22,470 nt of DNA, from contig JAEXBU010000103.1 of NCBI GenBank assembly GCA_023393815.1, positions 1-22,470 of the forward strand. The letters are read 5' to 3'. Position numbers and translations under genes: made by a program. How positions within the stretch are numbered: position 1 is the first letter of the stretch; every line of letters starts with the position of its first letter. The DNA is from Bacillota bacterium. GTDB lineage: Bacteria > Bacillota > Clostridia > Tissierellales > Peptoniphilaceae. Below are positions 15,085 through 22,064 of this stretch, one piece after another. The notes beneath the pieces are model-generated. The model saw nothing but the letters and a program-made list of their open reading frames with translations, made no database searches and was not told where the DNA came from.

Positions 15085-16632
15085 CTATATTCCCTTAGCA
15101 TATACGAAATCAAAACTTCCATCTTCATGTACTATCATTTTTTCAAGCATTAAATTCCAAAGAAGGGGATCAAAATCTTTTAGTGGCTTTAGAGTGTTTA
15201 GCTTTCCTATGAAAAAGTCATACTTTAATTTTCTAGATTCTAAATCCTGAATTTTTTCAATTAAACCTTCGTAGGTTTCTTTTTCTTTATTAAAAGCATT
15301 TACTAGTTTTTCATATTTCTTAGCATATTCAACTTGGTTAGAACTCACTTTTGAGTTTTCTTCAATAAGCTTTTCTATTTTTCCCTTACTAGAATTCATA
15401 CTTTCAATTGAAATCTCTAATTCATCATTCAGCTTTCTTGTATCAAAGATGTCTTCTAAAAGTTTCAAGTCTTCAAGGATATGCTTCTTATCAGAAATAA
15501 GTTCATTAACTGATTCAATAAAGGCATTTTTAATATCTTCTTCGTAGAGATGAGGAGTTCTACAGGGATTTTCACCTTTTTTATACTTATGGTTACATCT
15601 CCAAATAACTCTCTCATACTTGGTGTTAGAATGCCAAGTCTTAGGTCCGAAGTAAGAACCACATTGACTGCAGACAATCTTTGATGAAAAGATATTATTC
15701 TTATACTTAGGTTCATTTTCAAAAAGCAATTGAACATAGTTCCATACCTCTGGATCTATTATAGGTTCGTGGTTCTTTTCTACATAGTATTGGGGTATTT
15801 CCCCTTCATTAATTTTCTTTTCTTTTGTGAGGAAGTTTACTGTAAATGATTTTTGAAGTAAGGCATCACCTTTATATTTTTCATTTGTTAGAATGGATTT
15901 GACACGACCAGCGGACCAAGTCTTTTTCCCTTGAGTTGTAGGTATGCCATCCTCTGTTAACATCTTTGCTATTCTGTAGGGAGTATTTCCTTCAAGGTAG
16001 TAAGAGTAAATTTTTCTGACAATCTTAGCCTCTTCTTTATTAACCACCAAATTTCCGTCCGGACCTCGATCATAGCCTAAGAAGTTTTTAAAAGGTACAG
16101 TTACTTTACCATCAGCAAATCTTTTTCTTTGTCCCCAAGTTACGTTTTCTGAAATAGACCTTGATTCTTCTTGGGCGAGGGAAGACATAATGGTTATTAA
16201 TAATTCGCCCTTAGAATCAAATGTCCAGATATTTTCTTTTTCAAAATAAACCTCAACACCTGCATCTTTTAGTTCACGAACCGTTGTTAATGAATCGACA
16301 GTATTTCTAGCAAATCTTGATACAGATTTTGTAATTATTAAATCTATTTTTCCGTCCAAGGCGTCTTTAACCATAGAGTTGAACCCTTCTCTATGTTTTC
16401 TGTTGGTTCCAGAAATGCCCTCATCAGTATAGATGCCAACAAAAACCCAATCCGCTCTATTAGAAATATAGTTAGTATAATAATCTACTTGAGCCTCATA
16501 AGAAGTAAATTGTTCATCTGAGTCAGTAGATACCCTAGCATATCCAGCAACACGCCTTTTAGCTACTTGGACTTTAGATTTTGATGAATATTTAGTCTTG
16601 GTTGCAGGTATTGTTGTTACCTTTTTCTTCAT
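15085..16632 (-). CDS. Large serine recombinase (leftward, second)
   Basis: Protein of 515 residues. The catalytic region is AGYARVSTDSDEQFTSYEAQ with Ser35, IYTDEGISGTNRKHREGF, and LIITKSVSRFARNTVDSL. SSLAQEESRSISENVTWGQRK and a Recombinase domain follow. The zinc-ribbon is CSQCGSYFG...RC...NPCRTPH. Residues about 395-480 form a clear coiled coil (ELEISIESMNSSKGKIEKL ... ETYEGLIEKIQDLESRK), the element that controls directionality in large serine integrases. Its start overlaps the end of the upstream recombinase by 41 bases. All catalytic landmarks are intact. It is the most integrase-like of the three, since it has both the zinc-ribbon and the coiled coil. Confidence 0.95.
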   Translation of the reverse strand: MKKKVTTIPATKTKYSSKSKVQVAKRRVAGYARVSTDSDEQFTSYEAQVDYYTNYISNRADWVFVGIYTDEGISGTNRKHREGFNSMVKDALDGKIDLIITKSVSRFARNTVDSLTTVRELKDAGVEVYFEKENIWTFDSKGELLITIMSSLAQEESRSISENVTWGQRKRFADGKVTVPFKNFLGYDRGPDGNLVVNKEEAKIVRKIYSYYLEGNTPYRIAKMLTEDGIPTTQGKKTWSAGRVKSILTNEKYKGDALLQKSFTVNFLTKEKKINEGEIPQYYVEKNHEPIIDPEVWNYVQLLFENEPKYKNNIFSSKIVCSQCGSYFGPKTWHSNTKYERVIWRCNHKYKKGENPCRTPHLYEEDIKNAFIESVNELISDKKHILEDLKLLEDIFDTRKLNDELEISIESMNSSKGKIEKLIEENSKVSSNQVEYAKKYEKLVNAFNKEKETYEGLIEKIQDLESRKLKYDFFIGKLNTLKPLKDFDPLLWNLMLEKMIVHEDGSFDFVYAKGI

Positions 16633-18334
16633 GTTTTTCTCGCCACCTTTCTTTATTTGCTTTACCTATTTTTCTTTTTGTTTCTTCTGAATGCTTAGGT
16701 TTTGGTCGTGCTGGATTACTATATTCTCTGTTAGTAATTTTTCCGTCCTTATAATAGAAGTAGATCACATTATCCTTTATTCCAAGTTTAGATAATTTAT
16801 CAATCATTATTTTGCTGTCGAATCTATCAAGGTTTAGTTCCTCAGCTACAATATTTTCCAGAACAGTCAAGTGGATGGTTGAGTTTTTACATTCACTGGA
16901 TGGACTAGAGCAATAGTAGCAGATTGCTTCATCTCCGTTAGCATATTTTTTCTTTTGTCTTCTGTAACTTTTGCCACATTTCTCACATTTTATGAAACTT
17001 GAAAAGTCATTAAATCTTTTTATTTTTCTAGAAAACTCAGGGCTCTTTCTTAATTTTGCATATTCAAGTCTAGCTTCATCTGTCCACCAATCTTTCTTAG
17101 CAGTTGATTTCCATTTTACTTTTTTCTTACTACCATCTATAAAGATAAATTCAAGAAGTCCTGGCTCTAATACATTAATATCCGTAATGTTTTCGTAGAA
17201 TATTTCTTCCGAGAAGTTTTCAATTCCTAAAACCTCGCAACACTTATTTTTAAGAATATACTCAGGTATAGATGGGTTGATGCAACCTTTTCTATTGGCA
17301 TCTTTTTGACCTGCACACATCCATACAATATTTTTACCACGTCCATTCCTTTTATTTCTTTGACTTCTCTGAAAGTTTCTACCACATGAACAATGAATGT
17401 TACTAGTAAAACAAGTGACGTTTAAGGACATATTTGCTCGTGATCCAAGTTCTCTTCGTTTTGCTAATTCTTTTTGGACTTTTTCATAAGTCTCAAGTTC
17501 TATTATCTTTGGATGAGTTCCCTCACTCCAGTACATAGGTAGTTCGCCTTCGTTTTTTGTTTCTTTCTTAGTAATAAAATCGGTATATGTTTTCTGAAGT
17601 AGGGAATTCCCTGTGTATTTTTCCTGTCGTAGAATAGCCCTTATGCTTGATGCAGGTAGAGGCTTACCAGTGAGCCCTTTTACACCTTTTTCTCTAAGTT
17701 CCTTTTCTGTTGTCTCAGCTGATTTGCCATTTAAGAAGTTCTGAAAGCAGTATTTAATAACTTCAGCCTCTTGAGGGACAAGATTAAATTTCTCTCCATC
17801 CCATCTGTAGCCATAGAGGACAAAGGAGTTAACCTTGCCTTTTTCAAAGTTTTTTCTAATACCCCATTTTACATTATTAGAAATTGACCTTGCTTCTTCC
17901 TGAGCAAATGATGCAAGGATTGATAGCATAAGTTCCCCATCTCCAGAAAAGGTCTTTATATTTTCTTTTTCAAAGTAAACTTCAACACCTATTGACTTCA
18001 AGTGCCTAACTATCTCAAGTAGGTCAAGCGTGTTTCTTCCAAATCTTGAGATGGACTTAGTAAGAATTAAATCAATCTTTCCTTCCTCACAAGTCTTTAG
18101 CATCTCTTGAAAACCCTCACGATTGGCATTTGCTCCAGATACACCAAGGTCTGAAAAGACACCTGCAAACTCCCAATCTTTATTTTTAGTTATTAGGTCG
18201 TTATAATAACTGACCTGTTGGGACAGTGAGTTGAGAGTTCTTCCTTTAGCCACGGAGACCCTCGCATATGCTGCGACCCTTCTTTTCTTTTTTAATTCGG
18301 GAATTTTTGCCTCAATCTTTTGTATTCTTTTCAT
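16592..18334 (-). CDS. Large serine recombinase (leftward, first; two zinc-ribbons)
   Basis: Protein of about 580 residues. ATG 18334 (MKRIQKIEAKIPEL) is chosen because it follows GGGAGGAAG; the frame is open 8 codons further. The catalytic part is AAYARVSVAKGRTLNSLSQQ with Ser27, FSDLGVSGANANREGF, and LILTKSISRFGRNTLDLLE, then ASFAQEEARSISNNVKWGIRK. It differs from the other two in having two cysteine clusters: HCSCGRNFQRS...MC...GC and KCEKCGKSYRRQ...CYYCSSPSSEC. The C-terminus is basic (KHSEETKRKIGKANKERWRE), unlike a normal coiled coil. It may have a different DNA-binding mode, or act as a partner subunit rather than the main integrase. Confidence 0.93.
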   Translation of the reverse strand: MKRIQKIEAKIPELKKKRRVAAYARVSVAKGRTLNSLSQQVSYYNDLITKNKDWEFAGVFSDLGVSGANANREGFQEMLKTCEEGKIDLILTKSISRFGRNTLDLLEIVRHLKSIGVEVYFEKENIKTFSGDGELMLSILASFAQEEARSISNNVKWGIRKNFEKGKVNSFVLYGYRWDGEKFNLVPQEAEVIKYCFQNFLNGKSAETTEKELREKGVKGLTGKPLPASSIRAILRQEKYTGNSLLQKTYTDFITKKETKNEGELPMYWSEGTHPKIIELETYEKVQKELAKRRELGSRANMSLNVTCFTSNIHCSCGRNFQRSQRNKRNGRGKNIVWMCAGQKDANRKGCINPSIPEYILKNKCCEVLGIENFSEEIFYENITDINVLEPGLLEFIFIDGSKKKVKWKSTAKKDWWTDEARLEYAKLRKSPEFSRKIKRFNDFSSFIKCEKCGKSYRRQKKKYANGDEAICYYCSSPSSECKNSTIHLTVLENIVAEELNLDRFDSKIMIDKLSKLGIKDNVIYFYYKDGKITNREYSNPARPKPKHSEETKRKIGKANKERWREKHEEKGNNNTCNQD

Positions 18335-18382
18335 GATACTTCCTCCCTTCACATACATATATCAATATATAGGGGCTGGAAG

Positions 18383-18538
18383 TCAAGTAATATCAAGCAT
18401 AAAAGGGATAATACTAGCAGAGTATTTGTCCATTAGTTTAACAACTAGAGACTTAAATTCCTTTGATGTGATTATTTTTTCATCTCTTAATTCTTTGAAT
18501 ATTAGATAGGAAGTGTAGAACTCAAACTCATTATTCAT
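18383..18538 (-). CDS. Second small SHOCT-like protein of the cassette
   Basis: Protein of 51 residues: MNNEFEFYTSYLIFKELRDE, then KIITSKEFKSLVVKLMDKY. The second half has the SHOCT pattern (turn, then EF...L...LMDKY). ATG 18538 is chosen because it overlaps the stop of the upstream gene by 8 bases, as expected for coupling; the frame is open 22 codons further. It lies 48 bases before the first leftward recombinase. Its size, composition and position mirror the small protein before the rightward recombinase (13272-13460), which suggests a duplicated accessory-plus-recombinase unit. Confidence 0.65.
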   Translation of the reverse strand: MNNEFEFYTSYLIFKELRDEKIITSKEFKSLVVKLMDKYSASIIPFMLDIT

Positions 18539-18884
18539 GGCCAAACCTATCCTTGATGTAACATTCATGGCAGCAATACTTTCTATTCTTGTTTCCATAA
18601 GCATTAAAAGGTTTATGGCAGTAAGAACAAGTGAAATTATAATATGCCTTGCGATTTACTTTATCTAGATTATTGTTCCACCATTCTTGTCTGCATTTAG
18701 AAGAACAGAACTTTTTACCTTCATCAATTTCAGTTCCACAGTTTATGCAGATATGTCTTTTATTTTCATAATCTCCAGTTAGTCCATTACGTCTACAAAA
18801 GCTTTTTACAGTATTAATAGATATTTTTAACGCATCAGCTATTTCTTTATAGCTATATCCAGCTTGTCTTAGTCTAGTAATCAT
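18531..18884 (-). CDS. Helix-turn-helix/zinc-finger protein ('sigma-70-like')
   Basis: Protein of 117 residues. Residues 1-36 form a helix-turn-helix of the sigma region 4 type (RLRQAGYSYKEIADALKISI, then TVKSFCRRNGL). Two Cys4-type zinc sites follow: CINCGTEIDEGKKFCSSKC and CSYCHKPF...YCCHEC. Proteins of this layout are usually labelled 'RNA polymerase subunit sigma-70' but lack sigma region 2, so it is more likely a DNA-binding regulator or recombination accessory factor. ATG 18884 follows AGGAGGG. It is the first gene of a leftward operon with the small protein and two recombinases. Confidence 0.75.
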   Translation of the reverse strand: MITRLRQAGYSYKEIADALKISINTVKSFCRRNGLTGDYENKRHICINCGTEIDEGKKFCSSKCRQEWWNNNLDKVNRKAYYNFTCSYCHKPFNAYGNKNRKYCCHECYIKDRFGHE

Positions 18885-18941
18885 AAATTATCCCTCCTAC
18901 TAGCCCTAAGACAAAAATGAGTATCTTGTTAGGAGAATTAT

Positions 18942-19002
18942 AAAAGTAATTACTATTATACATGCTTTAAATATTATATTTTATATTGTAAAAATAATTA
19001 CT
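18942..19002. promoter_or_regulatory. Duplicated AAARTAATTACT motif, candidate operator
   Basis: Two copies agree in 12 of 13 bases: AAAAGTAATTACT (18942-18954) and AAAAATAATTACT (18990-19002), spaced 48 bases. The first contains a perfect palindrome AGTAATTACT (18945-18954). The second lies inside the spacer of the antitoxin/hsdM promoter. On the other strand the first lies next to a -10-like TATAAT (complement of 18937-18942) facing the recombinase operon. Phd/YefM proteins bind short palindromes at their own promoters, so this is a good candidate, but binding is inference. Confidence 0.5.
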
Positions 19003-19014
19003 TTTTGTTATAAT
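18986..19014 (+). promoter_or_regulatory. Promoter of the antitoxin-hsdM-hsdS operon
   Basis: TTGTAA (18986-18991), 17 bases, TATAAT (19009-19014). Transcription would start near 19021, about 20 bases before GGAGGAG. Confidence 0.75.
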
Positions 19015-19054
19015 TAAAGCAATAACAAACAAAAAGATTAGGAGGAGTGAACTA

Positions 19055-19267
19055 TTGGCAAATAAAAAAGATAGTGGAATAAAACCATTGAAACACTATA
19101 ATATAGCTGATTTCAATCGTGGACAATCCTCAAAGATAATAAGAGAAATAGAAGAAGAAGATAGTACAGCATTCGTTTTAAAACATGGAAAACCAATAGC
19201 TGTAATAATATCAAACGAAAAGTATGAAAGACTATTAAAAAAGGATATTGATATAAATACTTATTAG
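19055..19267 (+). CDS. Phd/YefM-family antitoxin-like protein without toxin
   Basis: Protein of 70 residues starting at TTG behind GGAGGAG (19041-19047). It has the Phd/YefM pattern: HYNIADFNRGQSSKIIREIE (the N-terminal DNA-binding and dimer part), AFVLKHGKPIAVIISNEKYE (beta-hairpin followed by helix). It lacks most of the toxin-neutralising C-terminal tail, ending shortly after KYERLLKKDIDINTY; typical antitoxins are 80-90 residues. No toxin gene (YoeB, Doc, RelE or other) follows: the next gene, hsdM, begins 42 bases later, and no small ORF fits between them. It is therefore likely a transcription regulator of the hsd operon rather than an addiction antidote. Confidence 0.85.
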   Translation: MANKKDSGIKPLKHYNIADFNRGQSSKIIREIEEEDSTAFVLKHGKPIAVIISNEKYERLLKKDIDINTY

Positions 19268-19309
19268 CTCAAGCTGATAAATTAGAATTTTTGTGACGGA
19301 GGGAATTAT

Positions 19310-22063
19310 ATGGACAAACAACAATTAGCATCTACGATTTGGGAGTCTGCAAATCAGATGCGTTCAAAGATAGAGGCAAGTGAATATAAGGACTTTATCT
19401 TAGGATTTATTTTTTATAAATATCTATCAGATAAGGAATTAAGATTTTTCAAAAGCCAAGGTTTATCTCAAGAAGATATTGAGAAAGTAAGTGAAACTGA
19501 CGAAAAATATGCAGAATATGTAAGAAAAAACTTAGGCTATTTTATAGCTTATGATAATCTCTATTCAACATGGCTATCAAAGGGTGGAGACTTTGAAATT
19601 GCAGATGTAAGAGACGCTCTATCTGCATTTGATAGAAATATTGATAATGTTTATAAAAAAGTATTTGAAAATATCTTTAAAACTTTAAGTAGTGGTCTAT
19701 CTAAATTGGGAGAAAATGCTGCTAAACAAACTAAGGCAGCAAGATCATTATTGAATTTAATTAAAAGAATTCCAATGGATGGAAGTCAAGATTATGATGT
19801 GTTGGGCTTTGTTTACGAATATTTAATTTCTATGTTTGCTGCTAATGCAGGAAAGAAAGCAGGAGAATTTTACACACCTCATGAAGTGTCAGTTTTGATG
19901 TCTGAAATCATCGCTGAAGAGCTAAAGGATAGGGATAAAATACAAATTTATGATCCAACATCGGGAAGTGGTTCTCTGCTCATAAATATTGGGAAGGCAA
20001 TGAGTAGGTATTTAGATAGTGATAATAAAATAGATTATTATGCTCAAGAATTAAAAGAAAATACTTTCAACCTAACTCGTATGAATTTAGTAATGCGAGA
20101 TATTAAACCTGCAAATATAAATGTTAGAAATGGCGACACCTTAGAGGATGATTGGCCATTTTTTGAAGATGACAGAAAGGATAGCACTTATACTTTAGTA
20201 AGAGTTGATGCTGTGGTTTCTAATCCTCCATACTCTCAAAAATGGTCGCCTAAAAATAAAGAGCATGACCCAAGATATAAAGCCTATGGTCTTGCTCCTA
20301 GGGGAAAGGCGGACTATGCTTTTTTACTTCATGACTTGTATCATTTAAAACCAGATGGCATCATGACTATTGTTCTACCACATGGCGTTTTATTTAGAGG
20401 AAATTCAGAAGGAGAAATAAGAAAGAATTTAATAGAAAAAAATAAAATTGACGCTATTATCGGGCTTCCTGCCAATGTATTTTTTGGAACTGGTATTCCG
20501 ACTATTATTATGATTCTAAAACATAATAAAAAAACAAATGATATTTTAATTATTGATGCTTCTAAAGGTTTTGAAAAATCTGGAAAGAGTAATAAATTAA
20601 GAAGCTGCGATATCAGAAAAATAACAGATACCGTAAGAGATAGAGTGAACATACCAAATTATTCAAGAGTGGTATCAAAAGAAGAAATAAGAGGAAATGA
20701 ATATAACCTTAATATTCCCAGATATGTAGATTCATCTGAGCCAGTGGAGAAATATGACTTATATGCGACGATGTTTGGTGGGATTCCAAAATCTGAGCTG
20801 ATGGAGTTGAATGATTACTGGAAGGAGCTAAAAGGACTTAAAGAAGAAATCTTCACGACAGATTATGGAGATTATTTCAACTTAAATATTGAAGACCTTA
20901 ATCAAACAATACAAGAGCATGAAGCCTCAAAAAACTATGTTGAAAGTTATAGAGAGGCTTTTAGGGGATTTAAAGAAAGTCTAAAAGATGACTTGATAGA
21001 TGGTATTTTAGATGTTGAGATAACTGAAGAGAGAGAAAAAATTGTAAAAGACATCTTTGATAGATTAAATAAGGTAGAGTTAGTAGATAAGTATAAAGCT
21101 TATCAGATTTTTGCAAACAACTGGAATGTTACTGAAGCAGATCTTGAGATGATTCTCGATGAGGGATTTGACATAATCAATAAAGTTGATCCCAACATGG
21201 TTGTGAAAAAGAAAAAGGAAGATGATGAAGAAGTTCCTGAAGTCCAAGAAGGATGGAGAGGAAGGATACTTCCTTTTGAATTAGTTCAAGAAAATCTATT
21301 AAAAGATGAAGTAGAAGAAATAAAGAGAGTAGAAAATAGACTTGCTGAAATCACGTCTGAATTTGGAGGGATATTGGATTCACTTGAAGAAGATGAAAAA
21401 AGTGCGGACTATGTAAAGGAAGATGGCAGTGCTTTTGTAAATGCTGAAGTTAAAAAATATATGAAAGAAGTCTGTGATGAGATAGAAACTGATGAAATCA
21501 AGATACTAAATGGTTATCTTAAATTATCTAAAAAGGCAGAAAAAGAAAAGTATGTTAAAGACAATAATTCTATTAATTGGGATCTTATGGAAAAGAGTAA
21601 AAGTGGGAACTATACAAAGACTGAAATTAATAAAAGAATAGGTCAAATTCAACAATCCTTTAATTTTGAAGAAGACTCGTTAGAAAGCAAGCTACAAAAA
21701 GTTGTAGCCTTAATAGAAGAAGAGTCTATGTTAAAATCCGATGTAAAAGCAAAAAAAGAAGAACTTCATATTAAAACAAAAGATTTGATTGAATCGCTTG
21801 ATGAAGATGCATCTCTAGACTTACTTTACAAAAAGTGGATAGCACCTCTTGTAAATGGTTTAGATGAATTAGGACTAAATGTTCTTATTACACTTGAAGA
21901 AAAGATAAGGGCTATATATAAAAAGTATGCCAAAACTTTTGTCGATATAGAAGAGGAGTTAAATAGCACTCAAGAAAAATTTATTAGCATGTCTAATAAA
22001 CTGGTTGGAGATGAAAGGAACCTAACAGGAATAAAAGAACTTCAAAAATTATTGGAGGTATAA
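19310..22063 (+). CDS. hsdM: Type I restriction-modification methyltransferase subunit, long form
   Basis: N6-adenine methyltransferase subunit of a type I system; forms M2S with HsdS and R2M2S with HsdR. It has 917 residues against about 500-530 for a usual HsdM. The N-terminal HsdM_N helical domain (LASTIWESANQMRSKIEASE, then YKDFILGFIFYKYLSDKE) spans residues 1 to about 150. In the catalytic domain GEFYTP is at 185-190, SAM motif I is DPTSGSGS at 215-222, and motif IV is NPPY at 305-308. Residues from about 480 on are an extension rich in Glu/Lys helices, including KKKKEDDEEVPEVQEGW and likely coiled coils. It follows GGAGGG, and hsdS starts one base after its stop. All catalytic motifs are present. 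Confidence 0.95.
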   Translation: MDKQQLASTIWESANQMRSKIEASEYKDFILGFIFYKYLSDKELRFFKSQGLSQEDIEKVSETDEKYAEYVRKNLGYFIAYDNLYSTWLSKGGDFEIADVRDALSAFDRNIDNVYKKVFENIFKTLSSGLSKLGENAAKQTKAARSLLNLIKRIPMDGSQDYDVLGFVYEYLISMFAANAGKKAGEFYTPHEVSVLMSEIIAEELKDRDKIQIYDPTSGSGSLLINIGKAMSRYLDSDNKIDYYAQELKENTFNLTRMNLVMRDIKPANINVRNGDTLEDDWPFFEDDRKDSTYTLVRVDAVVSNPPYSQKWSPKNKEHDPRYKAYGLAPRGKADYAFLLHDLYHLKPDGIMTIVLPHGVLFRGNSEGEIRKNLIEKNKIDAIIGLPANVFFGTGIPTIIMILKHNKKTNDILIIDASKGFEKSGKSNKLRSCDIRKITDTVRDRVNIPNYSRVVSKEEIRGNEYNLNIPRYVDSSEPVEKYDLYATMFGGIPKSELMELNDYWKELKGLKEEIFTTDYGDYFNLNIEDLNQTIQEHEASKNYVESYREAFRGFKESLKDDLIDGILDVEITEEREKIVKDIFDRLNKVELVDKYKAYQIFANNWNVTEADLEMILDEGFDIINKVDPNMVVKKKKEDDEEVPEVQEGWRGRILPFELVQENLLKDEVEEIKRVENRLAEITSEFGGILDSLEEDEKSADYVKEDGSAFVNAEVKKYMKEVCDEIETDEIKILNGYLKLSKKAEKEKYVKDNNSINWDLMEKSKSGNYTKTEINKRIGQIQQSFNFEEDSLESKLQKVVALIEEESMLKSDVKAKKEELHIKTKDLIESLDEDASLDLLYKKWIAPLVNGLDELGLNVLITLEEKIRAIYKKYAKTFVDIEEELNSTQEKFISMSNKLVGDERNLTGIKELQKLLEV

Positions 22064-22064
22064 G

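Noticed and set aside
19268..19309. A hidden toxin gene between the antitoxin and hsdM
   Set aside because: Only 42 bases separate the stop and the hsdM start, with a stop-rich sequence and the hsdM ribosome binding site. There is no room for a toxin.
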